NCBI RefSeq assembly: GCF_009737085.1
Contig: NZ_WOVL01000008.1
Location: forward strand, 1 to 64,000
Direction: 5' to 3'
Source: Paenibacillus sp. NEAU-GSW1
Lineage (GTDB): Bacteria > Bacillota > Bacilli > Paenibacillales > Paenibacillaceae
DNA length: 64,000 nt
Shown: positions 8,486 through 16,482 of the stretch, in pieces
Position numbering within the stretch: position 1 is the stretch's first letter
How the letters are laid out: every line of letters starts with the position of its first letter
The notes under the pieces: generated by a model
The model's input: only the letters and a program-made list of their open reading frames with translations
The model's database searches: none
Told to the model about the DNA's origin: nothing
Made by a program: the position numbers and the translations under genes

Positions 8486-9079
8486 TCACTTTACGCAGCA
8501 ACGAATATACTGCACGACTTGCCTATAATAGCTTTTCATAAACTCATTATCGCTGTACAGCCTTCCCATCATAATTGCCCCTTCAAAGGCCGAAGTCAGA
8601 AAAACCGAAACGTCCTGAATGTTGAGGTCGTCTTTAAATTCGTTAGACCGTACGCCCTCTTTCAGAATGGCACGGATAAAGGAAAGCCATTCATTCATCG
8701 CTTCCCGCGCTTTGCTATTCAAAGGCTGATGCGTGTCATCCGTGTCTACTGCCGTATTGAGCAGCGGGCATCCGCCGTCCAAAGGCGGATTATGGGCCAC
8801 GTCCATATAAACGGAGAAAACGGAAAGCAGCTTTTCCTCTGCCGTTCGTTTGCCGTAGACCGCAGCGCGAAATGCCGCGCGGAGCACTTCAACGGCATGG
8901 TCGAAAGCTTCCAGCGCGAGCTCGTCTTTATTTTTAAAGTGGCGGTAAATCCCTCCTTTTTGCAAACCGGTAGCATCCATGATATGCGACATGGAAGATC
9001 CGGTGTAGCCTTGGCGATTAAACAGCACCGCGGATTTGGCAATGATCATCGTTCGCGTATCCTGTCCGTTTCGCATCAT
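8486..9079 (-). CDS. TetR/AcrR family regulator
   Basis: About 197 residues from ATG 9079, which has GAGGAGG close upstream; an upstream start at 9148 would place the operator inside the gene. The N-terminal helix-turn-helix (ATGLQKGGIYRHFKNKDEL) and the C-terminal ligand domain with GGCPLLNTAVD are typical of the YxaF/LmrA-like TetR branch. Palindromes GAGACC-N4-GGTCTC are found just before this gene and before the DJ-1/PfpI gene, which suggests repression of both. The two genes are 71 bases apart on the same strand. The inducing ligand is unknown. Confidence 0.88.
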   Translation of the reverse strand: MMRNGQDTRTMIIAKSAVLFNRQGYTGSSMSHIMDATGLQKGGIYRHFKNKDELALEAFDHAVEVLRAAFRAAVYGKRTAEEKLLSVFSVYMDVAHNPPLDGGCPLLNTAVDTDDTHQPLNSKAREAMNEWLSFIRAILKEGVRSNEFKDDLNIQDVSVFLTSAFEGAIMMGRLYSDNEFMKSYYRQVVQYIRCCVK

Positions 9080-9099
9080 GAATTCCTCCTCTTTCCCTT

Positions 9100-9115
9100 G
9101 AGACCGATCAGTCTC
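9100..9115. promoter_or_regulatory. TetR operator-like palindrome before the TetR gene
   Basis: GAGACCGATCAGTCTC, a near-perfect palindrome matching the site at 8437-8454 at 14 of its 16 bases. It is 20 bases before the regulator start, as expected for autoregulation. Confidence 0.75.
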
Positions 9116-9182
9116 TATTATCTTATTGCATAAATTACCAGCTGTCAACTTTATAATTCATTATTGGCATTTGCCCAAACGA

Positions 9183-9210
9183 AACGCCCGGAAGCGAGCT
9201 CCCAGGCGTT
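9183..9210 (-). terminator. Probable terminator of rpiA
   Basis: AACGCC and GGCGTT outer arms with an inner GGGAGC/GCTTCC stem on the minus strand, about 36 bases after the rpiA stop. The T-run is weak. Confidence 0.5.
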
Positions 9211-9246
9211 ATTTCGTCCTATTCTATTCGTCCTCTTATAAGCGTA

Positions 9247-9924
9247 TTAGCGGTTGTAAGAGCGTTCTGTCAAATTCCCATCCTCGCCGCCCGCGATTAC
9301 ATGATCCGTCATGCCGACAAACAAACCGTTCTCCACAACGCCAGGTATCATATTAATTGCGATATTCAGATGCTTCGGATCATGAATCGCCCCAAAATCG
9401 CAATCCAAAATTAAATTTCCGTTATCGGTAATAAACGGAGCTTGTCCCGCCATCCGCAAATCGGCACGACAGCCTAGCTCAGCCAATTGCCTTGCCGTTA
9501 CCTGCCAGCCGAAAGGGACGACTTCGACCGGCAGCAGAAACTTGCCGAGAACCGGCACGATCTTGGAATTGTCGGCAACGACGATAAAGCGCCGCGATAC
9601 CGCTGCGATCATCTTCTCGCGAAGCAGCGCTCCGCCGCCGCCCTTTATCAAGCAGAAATTGGGATCCACTTCGTCGGCCCCGTCGATTGCCAAGTCGATG
9701 CCTTTCGTTTCGGCAAAATCAAGCAACGGTATGCCTAATTCCGTTGCGAGCTTCTCCGTATTTTTAGAAGTAGGCACGCCTTGAATCTGCAGCCCTTCTT
9801 GCACCATTTGCCCGAGCTTCATAATCGTCCAGTAAACCGTCGATCCCGTTCCAAGCCCTACGATCATTCCGTCTTCTACATATTGCGCCGCTTTCTCGCC
9901 GACTAACTGCTTCGCATTTGTCAT
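9247..9924 (-). CDS. rpiA: Ribose-5-phosphate isomerase A
   Basis: 225 residues, the usual size. It interconverts ribose 5-phosphate and ribulose 5-phosphate in the cytosolic pentose phosphate pathway. The family signature is clear: GTGSTVYW near residue 25, DGADEVD at 81-87 and KGGGGALLREK at 94-104. Asp81, Asp84, Lys94 and Glu103 fall exactly at the numbering of the active-site residues in the E. coli enzyme. The gene is monocistronic. The upstream 377 bases (9925-10301) hold only the terminator of the next gene and a short palindrome TACCGGTA near 10077. Confidence 0.97.
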   Translation of the reverse strand: MTNAKQLVGEKAAQYVEDGMIVGLGTGSTVYWTIMKLGQMVQEGLQIQGVPTSKNTEKLATELGIPLLDFAETKGIDLAIDGADEVDPNFCLIKGGGGALLREKMIAAVSRRFIVVADNSKIVPVLGKFLLPVEVVPFGWQVTARQLAELGCRADLRMAGQAPFITDNGNLILDCDFGAIHDPKHLNIAINMIPGVVENGLFVGMTDHVIAGGEDGNLTERSYNR

Positions 9925-10164
9925 CGCTGCTCCATCTCCATCCCATCCTTTTTATCTCAAACAACAATAATCCATTATGAGCGCACTTGATTCGATTGCG
10001 CAACTGTCTAATCGTTATTTAGCAATTCGCCTTCCGTTTACTTTGTTATTACTCTCGTTGTTTATGCTTGCAATATACCGGTATTGCCCGGACACATAAA
10101 TAAGGAGTGGATCTATTCGATATAGTCAACCATCTCACCAGGGCGAATGTGCATGCTGAGTATA

Positions 10165-10204
10165 CAAAAAAACCCGACTTCTCTTCTATAGAGAAATCGG
10201 GGTT
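10165..10204 (-). terminator. Terminator downstream of the SDR gene
   Basis: On the minus strand AACCCCGATTTCTC pairs with GAGAAGTCGGGTT and is followed by seven Ts. It is about 100 bases after the stop of the short-chain dehydrogenase gene and is the only minus-strand terminator there. Bases 9925-10164 show nothing else recognisable. Confidence 0.75.
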
Positions 10205-10301
10205 GTTCGCGAACTTGGACTTCATTGCGCGGTGCATTGCCCTTTAATTGTAAAATAATTTGTATATAGCGACAATTATTTAGTCAATTATTATTTTCAC
10301 C

Positions 10302-11012
10302 CTACCAAGGCAGAGTCTCCATCTTGTGAAAAAAACCTCCGGTTGGCCCGTCGCTCGGCAATGTTGCCAAATACACGGCCGTCTCCGCTCCCTCTTCGAT
10401 TTCCATCACGGCGCCCGGACCGCCCATATCGGTTTTTACCCAGCCCGGATGACAAGCGTTTACTTTCACATTCGTATCTTGAAGCTGAATGGACAGCTGC
10501 GCCGTCCAAGCGTTGAGCGCCGCTTTCGAAGTCGTATATCCCGGGGCGGCTGCTCTTGCATAAAATTTATCCGTCATTAACGTTCCCATCGAGCCCAAAA
10601 TGCTCGATTGATTGACAATGCGTCCTGCAGGACTCGCTTTCAGCAAATCAAGAAGCGATGTCGTTAATGCATACGGACCAAAGAAATTCGTCGTAAAGCT
10701 CCGTCGGATGACATCTACGCCATCCCCTTCATGATCTAAATAAGTACCGGCATTGTTTACGAGAATATCCAGCTTCCCATACTCTTCTTGAATTTTCTCC
10801 GCTGCGGATCGAATATGCCGGGCATCCGTAACATCAAGTTCAACCGGTATAGCCTCAATTTGTTCCGTCTTCAGCTGAGCTGCCGCCTGTTCAGCCTTGC
10901 TGAAGCTTCGCGCACCCAAAAGTACAATCGCGCCTTGCCGCCCCAGCTGTCTTGCGATTTCCAGTCCGATCCCTTTGTTGGCTCCCGTGATCAATGCGAT
11001 TTTTTTATCCAT
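10302..11012 (-). CDS. Short-chain dehydrogenase/reductase (carbonyl reductase-like)
   Basis: 236 residues of the classical SDR fold. Cofactor motif TGANKGIGLEIA is at residues 9-20 and LVNNAG at about 84-89. The catalytic Ser sits in NQSSILGS, and Tyr/Lys in GYTTSKAALN. The NKGIG variant and the long insert before the Tyr (DKFYARAAAPGYTTSK) fit the NADPH carbonyl-reductase-like group. An operator-like palindrome 20 bases upstream matches one before the adjacent TetR gene. The likely role is detoxification of a carbonyl compound under control of that regulator. Physiological substrate unknown. Confidence 0.9.
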   Translation of the reverse strand: MDKKIALITGANKGIGLEIARQLGRQGAIVLLGARSFSKAEQAAAQLKTEQIEAIPVELDVTDARHIRSAAEKIQEEYGKLDILVNNAGTYLDHEGDGVDVIRRSFTTNFFGPYALTTSLLDLLKASPAGRIVNQSSILGSMGTLMTDKFYARAAAPGYTTSKAALNAWTAQLSIQLQDTNVKVNACHPGWVKTDMGGPGAVMEIEEGAETAVYLATLPSDGPTGGFFHKMETLPW

Positions 11013-11031
11013 AAAAAAAGCCTCCTTTTTA

Positions 11032-11043
11032 TACCGATCGGTA
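11032..11043. promoter_or_regulatory. TetR operator-like palindrome before the SDR gene
   Basis: TACCGATCGGTA, a perfect 12-base palindrome 20 bases before the SDR start. A two-base variant lies before the TetR gene at 11665-11676. Confidence 0.75.
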
Positions 11044-11063
11044 CATAATGTTTAAAAAAAATC

Positions 11064-11645
11064 TTACTCCAGAAGAGTAAGTATTTCGGATGCGACATGC
11101 TCAACTTGAGGAAGATTCGGCTTCGACTTCATCGATACGGATAGTCCGATTGCGCTAATCGTCAATAACCGCGAAATAGATGCCGGATTCAAATGCTTCG
11201 GCAACTCGCCCGACTGAATTCCTCTTTCAATCGTCTTCCGGAACAATTCCGTTAGACTGGCCTGATAATCCGCCGTAATTTGAGCGAAATCAGGCTCGTG
11301 CGGAGCCATCTCAACCATCGTATTGACGCATAAGCAGCCATAATCCGGATTGTTTCCGCCAGATCCGTCGATTATGCCCTGAAAATAAGCATGCAGCGAC
11401 TCTCTCACTGACGGCGCGCTTTGCAGCTTGTTTACCAAATAGGATAAACTTAGCTGCACATACAGCTTCAGCGCCGCCGTAAACAGCTCTTTCTTCCCTC
11501 CGAAAGCCGCATACAAGCTTGGACGTTGAATCGCCATCCGATCGGTAAGATCGCTCAGCGAGGTTGCTTCATATCCTTTTTCCCAAAACACTTGCATAGC
11601 CGCCGCCAATGCCGCCCGTTCATCAAATTCCCTTGGTCTTACCAT
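11064..11645 (-). CDS. TetR/AcrR family regulator
   Basis: About 193 residues from ATG 11645, which has AGTGAAGTG upstream and begins MVRPREFDERAAL, the usual start of this branch. The helix-turn-helix is SLSDLTDRMAIQRPSLYAAFGGKKELF. The C-terminal domain has the DYGCLCVNTMVEM stretch seen in the TetR_C group near QacR/YcdC-like regulators. The SDR gene follows 51 bases downstream on the same strand, with its own operator-like site. The protein probably represses itself and the SDR gene until an electrophile or drug binds. Confidence 0.88.
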   Translation of the reverse strand: MVRPREFDERAALAAAMQVFWEKGYEATSLSDLTDRMAIQRPSLYAAFGGKKELFTAALKLYVQLSLSYLVNKLQSAPSVRESLHAYFQGIIDGSGGNNPDYGCLCVNTMVEMAPHEPDFAQITADYQASLTELFRKTIERGIQSGELPKHLNPASISRLLTISAIGLSVSMKSKPNLPQVEHVASEILTLLE

Positions 11646-11664
11646 CGTCACTTCACTCTTTCTA

Positions 11665-11676
11665 TACTGATCAGTA
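11665..11676. promoter_or_regulatory. TetR operator-like palindrome before the TetR gene
   Basis: TACTGATCAGTA, a perfect palindrome 19 bases before the regulator start, matching TACCGATCGGTA at 11032-11043 with symmetric changes. Confidence 0.75.
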
Positions 11677-11747
11677 CAAAACCATATTAATACAGTTTCT
11701 TCCACGCGTCAAGAGCGGCGGCATAATCATTTCAGCCTTTTGCTTAG

Positions 11748-12011
11748 CTAGCTGAGCTTGCTAAACTTTTCAATTGCAGACTGCTCCGTAGGCAAGAAAA
11801 AGATATGGCTGCCTTTGTTCGTTTCATACATGAAATCTTTCAGGCTCTGGCTTGAATAGCCCGAAAAATCGCCAACGATCGCGGCCTTCATTTGATAGTT
11901 CACAAACTTTTGCATGATCTCGCCTGCGATGCGTGTGCTCAGATCAAAGAAAGCCTCGCTGACCAAACCCTTATCTATAATAAAGCGGTCGCCTGACGAA
12001 TCGCAATATCC
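11748..12011 (-). pseudogene. DUF4180 protein remnant, N-terminus missing
   Basis: The frame reads DRFIIDKGLVSEAFFDLSTR, then AGEIMQKFVNYQMKAAIVGDFSGYSSQSLKDFMYETN to a normal end. This is the C-terminal two thirds of a DUF4180 protein. The first 35-40 residues usual for the family are absent. An in-frame TGA at 12014-12012 closes the frame, and a different small ORF occupies the upstream DNA. DUF4180 genes are often beside MerR regulators, as here. Translation from an internal TTG at 11966 would give a 72-residue fragment. Function of the family is unknown. Confidence 0.7.
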
Positions 12012-12145
12012 TCATGCGGAGGCATATTTTTAGCTGCCGCATCCATCTCTTGGCGAATTTGATCCCATGCTTTGTTTTCAAATCTGCTAGTTTGCTTTAG
12101 ATGATCTTTAATGGCCTGCAATTGTTCGATACTCGTTTTTTCCAA
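11975..12145 (-). CDS. Small hypothetical protein
   Basis: About 56 residues from a TTG at 12145, chosen because GGAGG stands seven bases before it. An earlier TTG at 12208 has no ribosome binding site. The sequence is hydrophilic and helix-rich (EQLQAIKDHLKQTSRFENKAWDQIR). I do not recognise it. Its 3' end overlaps the decayed DUF4180 frame, so it may belong to the same degraded gene or be a short partner protein between merR and the DUF4180 gene. Confidence 0.5.
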   Translation of the reverse strand: MEKTSIEQLQAIKDHLKQTSRFENKAWDQIRQEMDAAAKNMPPHEDIAIRQATALL

Positions 12146-12209
12146 ATAAATCCCTCCTATCGGTTTTCCTATCGCCATCATAAAACCTGTAGGTAAGTAC
12201 AGAGTCAAG

Positions 12210-12623
12210 CTATGACTCCATCTTCATCATTTGGAGTATCGCTCGAGTAGCTGGCTGCATGTCCGACTGTTGCAAATCTTTTTTTAGATACTCCAGCATA
12301 TCCAGCATCATTTCTTTCTTAGCCATTTCGGATCGAATTTTATTTTGTTTCTTTTCGATTACTACAATAAAATCGTCGATCGTAATCGGCTGGCTATTGG
12401 GCTTTAGTAACGCTTTTTGTATTTCTTTTAAAGTAAATCCGCATCGTTTGGCGTTATGAATAAACGCCAGCCGTTCCAGCGCCTCCTCTGAATATAGCCG
12501 ATAGCCGGATTCGGAACGCAATGGAGCAGAGAGAATGCCGAGCTCCTCGTAATATCTCAATGTCTCGATATTTACATTCGCTAATTTTGCGAGCTGGCCG
12601 CGTAAGTAACCGCCGGAAGCCAC
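12210..12623 (-). CDS. MerR family regulator
   Basis: About 137 residues. The winged helix-turn-helix is at the start (LAKLANVNIETLRYYEELGILSAPLRSESGYRLYSEEALERLAFI), followed by FTLKEIQKALL and a coiled-coil dimer helix. There are no cysteines in metal-binding positions, so a metal sensor is unlikely. AAGGAG abuts an ATG at 12632 but sits nine bases before GTG 12623, so GTG is preferred. It heads a minus-strand group with the small ORF and the DUF4180 remnant, and is divergent from the decayed NAD-binding gene. An ACATATATGT palindrome lies between them at 12695. Confidence 0.88.
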   Translation of the reverse strand: MASGGYLRGQLAKLANVNIETLRYYEELGILSAPLRSESGYRLYSEEALERLAFIHNAKRCGFTLKEIQKALLKPNSQPITIDDFIVVIEKKQNKIRSEMAKKEMMLDMLEYLKKDLQQSDMQPATRAILQMMKMES

Positions 12624-12755
12624 ACCTATCATCTCCTTGAGCGAGTATTACAATTTTTTCATCAAAATTATTGCATTAAACTATCAATTATGACACATAT
12701 ATGTAATTATAGCCTCAAGCTCATATCCTCTCCAAATACAATTCAGGAGAAAATC

Positions 12756-13485
12756 ATGATGAAAACAGTTGTTTTTGGCGCCACCGGCTTTATCAGAAGT
12801 AATGTTGATGAGCAATTACTAGAAGCAGGACATGAGGTTAAAGCAGTCGTTAGTCGTTCGAGAAGCAATGAGGAGTAAATTTCTTGAGTCGATGAGAGCG
12901 GAAGTCGTCCAGGCCGATTTCAATAAAACCGATGCGATTCTCTCGTTATTAAAAGGAACGCATGAAAAACGGGAGCGGCTTCAACAAGTTGAGGTGGAGC
13001 TCACTCGAATGCTTATTCAGGCCGCCGCGCAAGCCCCCTACATATTCATTTCAACAAATTTGTTTGCAAAGAGAGCATGTTGTATTAAACGAGGGCAAGC
13101 AACTTGGGATCGAAACCATAATCGTAAGGCCGGCAAGCACGATTGGCAGAAGAGATCGAGCCTCTTTCTTTTCTTCTTTTTACAAAGCGCACTTGCACAA
13201 TAAGTATCCGATGATTGGTTCAGGAGAAGTGCCGGTATCCTTTATCGATACGAGGGATATTGGCAGAGCAATGGAATGGCTCGGTCATTATGAGCTCAAA
13301 CCAAGTGAAGATGGCATTTATTTGGTGAAAGGCTTCGATACGACATGTTGGTCGAATCATTAACGGTTCCCCGGATTTGGGATGACAGTAAAATAAGAAG
13401 CACCGGTTTTTCCCCTACATATACGCTGGCAGAAGCGGTTGAAGATGCTTTGCACTATTATCAACATGTAAGTCATCGTGAGTAA
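12756..13485 (+). pseudogene. NAD(P)-binding epimerase/NmrA-like protein, frameshifted
   Basis: A good start (AGGAG, ATG 12756) gives MMKTVVFGATGFI with the Rossmann motif, slightly altered (FIRSN where FIGSN is usual). The frame breaks near 12870. The next homologous part is in another frame (SMRAEVVQADFNKTDAI, 12890-13060). A third frame gives HVVLNEGKQLGIETIIVRP, VSFIDTRDIGRAM and YLVKGF (13074-13340). A final frame gives VEDALHYYQHVSHRE and TAA at 13485. Together these make one SDR-type protein of about 240 residues, with at least three frame changes. It is divergent from merR, so may have been its target. Confidence 0.8.
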
Positions 13486-13487
13486 AG

Positions 13488-14516
13488 CTATCCGTTACCA
13501 GTCGTCTTTCTGTAAGCTGCCGGCGCCAGCCCCGTCCACTTCTTGAACGCGTTGTGAAAGGCGCTCGGTTCGGAATAATGAAGCAGGTAGGCGATTTCTC
13601 CGATTGAAAATTCTTTTCCCCGCAAATATTGCTGCGCAAGCTCCTTGCGTACTCGAGCAGATAGCTCATTGAACGAGGCATCCTCCTCTTTGAGCTTCTC
13701 CTGCAGGGATCGCGTGCTCATGCCGAATGCTTCAGCCGTCTGCTTTAGCGTCGGCATGCGTGCAGGCATGCAGCCGATCATCCATTGGAACACCTGGCTT
13801 GAAAGCGTCCGGCCTGTGAGCAAATGTTGTTTCTTTTCATCCGCAATCGGCTCGAACGCCAAGCGCAGCTTCGGATCCGAATATAGTATCGGATAGCTCA
13901 GCACTTCTTGCTTGAACCGCAGAAAGCTTTCGCCGTTCCCGAAGACGGGCTCCACGCCAAACAGCTCCGTGTACGGGCTGATGTCGGCGGGTGCCGTGTG
14001 CGCGAATTGCACCTCCAGCAGAGGAATGGTCCGATTGCTCATGAGCCCCATCAAGTGATAGACGGAACTTGTCATGTCCTCCAAGCAATGTCTTGGCATC
14101 GGCCGGCCGTCATCGCGAGCAAACCGCAGCCGGATATCCCCGCCTTCGCTGCTCCATTCGAGATTCGCCCCGCTGCACAAAATGACGTTATAACGCTGAT
14201 AAGCTTTCAGCGCATTCTCGATCGTTTCCGAGTGCATCATGACATAGCCGAGTATCCCCATGTCCGAGATGTCCGTCGTCCTGCCCTGAAATAAGCCAAA
14301 GCTTTCATCATTTGTGAATGCTGCCGCTTCGTTCATAAGCCGCTCCAGCTCTTCCCCGGAAATGCGCGTTTCCGCGTCTCGAAGCAAGCCCGGATCGAAT
14401 GCGGCAGTTTGGCAAAAGCGATCGAAATCCAGCTTTTTACGAGCGATCGCTTTCATGATCGGATATACCATTGTAATCGAAACTTCCCGTCCAGCAGCCA
14501 CCATTCCCGCCCCCAC
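13488..14516 (-). CDS. AraC family regulator with arabinose-binding-like N-terminal domain
   Basis: Up to 342 residues. The C-terminal third is an AraC DNA-binding domain (LKQTAEAFGMSTRSLQEKLKEEDASFNELSARVRKELAQQYL and FSIGEIAYLLHYSEPSAFHNAFKKWTGLAPAAYR). The N-terminal 190 residues match the PF12625-type domain found in OruR and related regulators (SDMGILGYVMMHSETIENALKAYQRY). The start is uncertain: GTG 14516, ATG 14504 or, by likeness to relatives, ATG 14471 (MVYPIMKAIARKK). It is divergent from a flavin oxidoreductase gene, 109 bases away, and probably controls it. Confidence 0.88.
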   Translation of the reverse strand: MGAGMVAAGREVSITMVYPIMKAIARKKLDFDRFCQTAAFDPGLLRDAETRISGEELERLMNEAAAFTNDESFGLFQGRTTDISDMGILGYVMMHSETIENALKAYQRYNVILCSGANLEWSSEGGDIRLRFARDDGRPMPRHCLEDMTSSVYHLMGLMSNRTIPLLEVQFAHTAPADISPYTELFGVEPVFGNGESFLRFKQEVLSYPILYSDPKLRLAFEPIADEKKQHLLTGRTLSSQVFQWMIGCMPARMPTLKQTAEAFGMSTRSLQEKLKEEDASFNELSARVRKELAQQYLRGKEFSIGEIAYLLHYSEPSAFHNAFKKWTGLAPAAYRKTTGNG

Positions 14517-14625
14517 TCCAAATCTGCGCGATCGATCAACGATTATGCGTGTTGGATCATTTTCCCATACTGACCTTTACTATATAGTGAAAACATCTTA
14601 GAAAACAAGGGGAGAAACCATTACT

Positions 14626-15201
14626 ATGAATACGTTGATTATCGTCGGACATCCCGATGCAGAAAGCTACTGCAGCGCACTGGCTCGCGCATATGCGGAA
14701 GGAGCATCTTCGCTTTCGGCTAACGTTCGATTGCTGGAGCTGGGCAAACTCGATTTCAATCCGAACCTGGAGTATGGATACAGGAAAAGAACAGAGCTTG
14801 AGCCTGATTTGCTGCAGGCGCAGGAATGGATTCGCTGGGCGGATCATCTTGTCATTGTATATCCTACCTGGTGGGGAACGATGCCGGCTATGCTCAAAGG
14901 CTTCATGGACCGCGTGCTGCTTCCCGGCTTCGCCTTCAAATACCGGGAAAACTCCGCGCTGTGGGACAAATTGCTAACCGGAAAAACCGCACACCTTATT
15001 GTCACTTCAGATACGCCCAGTTGGTTCAATCGGCTCGTCTATCGCCAAGCTGGACACAGCATCATGAAGCGCAACATTCTCGGTTTTTGCGGGGTGAAGA
15101 CGAAACGGGTAACAGAGGTCGGGCCGGTTCGCGGCTCCTCGGACAGATCGAGGGACAAATGGCTGGAGAAAACGAAAGAGCTCGGATCACGGTTTGCTTA
15201 A
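14626..15201 (+). CDS. NAD(P)H-dependent oxidoreductase (flavodoxin-like, KefF/MdaB type)
   Basis: 191 residues. The N-terminus MNTLIIVGHPDAESYCSALA and the WADHLVIVYPTWWGTMPAMLKGFMDRVLLPGFAF block are diagnostic of the flavodoxin_2 family of NAD(P)H quinone reductases. It should bind FMN or FAD and reduce quinones or azo/nitro compounds in the cytosol. GGGGAGA lies before the ATG. It is divergent from the AraC regulator gene, with ACTATATAGT at 14579-14588 between them. It is probably a stress or detoxification enzyme. Confidence 0.9.
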   Translation: MNTLIIVGHPDAESYCSALARAYAEGASSLSANVRLLELGKLDFNPNLEYGYRKRTELEPDLLQAQEWIRWADHLVIVYPTWWGTMPAMLKGFMDRVLLPGFAFKYRENSALWDKLLTGKTAHLIVTSDTPSWFNRLVYRQAGHSIMKRNILGFCGVKTKRVTEVGPVRGSSDRSRDKWLEKTKELGSRFA

Positions 15202-15287
15202 GCGGAATGGGGAGAGGCACATCTAATAGCTGCGTTTAAACCGCACCCTGCGCCTGCGCATCGGTTACTCTTGCGCCCGGACATAGA

Positions 15288-15362
15288 AATAACGCTGTGC
15301 AGCAGCGTTATTCGGACACATTCCCGCCCAGACGCAGAAATAACGCTGGCAGACAGCGTTAT
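15288..15362. repeat. Two AATAACGCTG palindromes, same family as 340-552
   Basis: AATAACGCTG-N5-CAGCGTTATT at 15288-15312 and ATAACGCTG-N5-CAGCGTTAT at 15340-15362. Each is preceded by a similar GC-rich leader (CGCCCGGACATAGA and CGCCCAGACGCAGA), so the unit of about 52 bases is itself repeated. It lies between the oxidoreductase (plus) and LacI (minus) genes, where hairpins could help end both transcripts. Confidence 0.85.
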
Positions 15363-15384
15363 CTCGTCGCAGAGATGCGGAAGT

Positions 15385-16413
15385 TTATAGGGCTTGTTCA
15401 GGTTTTCCAATATAGTCGGTTAGCGCCGATGCAGACTGCCGGACAGAGATTGAGGGACGAAGCACGATTTTTTCTGGCTCCTCACCCGGCTTAGCAATTT
15501 GGCGGACAAGAAGCTGAACGGCCGTCTGTCCCAGCTGCTCGATCGGCTGGGCGATCGTCGTCAGCGGCGGATCCGTCACCGAAGCGAGCACCGTATCATC
15601 GAAGCCAACGATGGAGCAGTCCTGCGGGATTCGCAGTCCGCTTTCTTTAACCGCCCGGAAGGCTTCAATGGCAAGCAGATCGTTACAGCAAAATATCGCG
15701 CTCGGACGATTGGGCATGCTCAGCAGCTCCATCGCCCGTTCCTTGCCATCCTTACGTCCGCAGCTGAGAACATAGGCCGGATCAAGAGATATACCCGCCG
15801 CTTCAGCGGTTTGTCTGAAGCCGCGCACCCGTTCTCTGCTGCTGCTTATCGAGTCCTGTTCGGCAAGTACGGCGAGCCGGCGGTGTCCGAGCGAGATCAG
15901 ATGCTCCGCCGCAGCCGCTCCGCCCGCGTAATCATCCACCACTACGGACGGGATCGTCACTAATGGAAACTCCCGCGCGAGCAAAGCGACCGGAACACCG
16001 CCCTGCAGCAGCGGTTTTAAGACAGACAGCTGCTGCATCCCGGTACTAATAATGACTCCGTCCACATTTTTCTGCTGCAGCAGTGCGGCATAATGTTCGA
16101 CCTTCTCGTCCTTGTTATCGGTACTGCATATAAAGACGCTGTATCCGTGGCGCTGCCCTTCATCCTCGACCGCCCTTGCGATCTCCGCGAAAAAGGGATT
16201 GGATATATCAGGCACAAGCAAGCCCAGCGCGTAGGTCTTCTTGCCTGTAAGTGCAGAAGCGATCATACTCGGCTTGTAGCCCATACGCTCCATGATCCGC
16301 CTAATCTCTTCCCGGCGTTCCTCGCTGATTTTTCCTTTGCCGTTAATGACAAGGGAAACAGTAGCAATGGATACGCCAGCTTCTTTGGCTACATCATATA
16401 TGGTTGCTTTCAT
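15385..16413 (-). CDS. LacI family regulator at the end of the inositol operon
   Basis: 342 residues from ATG 16413 (MKATIYDVAKEAGVSIATVSLVINGKGKIS), with GGAG upstream. The helix-turn-helix and hinge (YKPSMIASAL) are standard, and the rest is a periplasmic-binding-protein-like sensor domain. It lies 69 bases after iolB on the same strand, so it may be the last gene of the operon. The usual Bacillus iol repressor IolR belongs to the DeoR family, so this would be a regulator swap. A perfect TTAAGCGCTTAA site before iolD is its most likely operator. The inducer may be inositol or a breakdown product. Confidence 0.92.
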   Translation of the reverse strand: MKATIYDVAKEAGVSIATVSLVINGKGKISEERREEIRRIMERMGYKPSMIASALTGKKTYALGLLVPDISNPFFAEIARAVEDEGQRHGYSVFICSTDNKDEKVEHYAALLQQKNVDGVIISTGMQQLSVLKPLLQGGVPVALLAREFPLVTIPSVVVDDYAGGAAAAEHLISLGHRRLAVLAEQDSISSSRERVRGFRQTAEAAGISLDPAYVLSCGRKDGKERAMELLSMPNRPSAIFCCNDLLAIEAFRAVKESGLRIPQDCSIVGFDDTVLASVTDPPLTTIAQPIEQLGQTAVQLLVRQIAKPGEEPEKIVLRPSISVRQSASALTDYIGKPEQAL

Positions 16414-16482
16414 GATTGCCGTTCTCCAATCCATGTAACATAATACATTTATTATGCGCCCAAATGGATCCGCTTTCAACCA

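Noticed and set aside
10049..10237. 62-codon minus-strand frame
   Set aside because: It contains the terminator hairpin at 10165-10204 and has no ribosome binding site.
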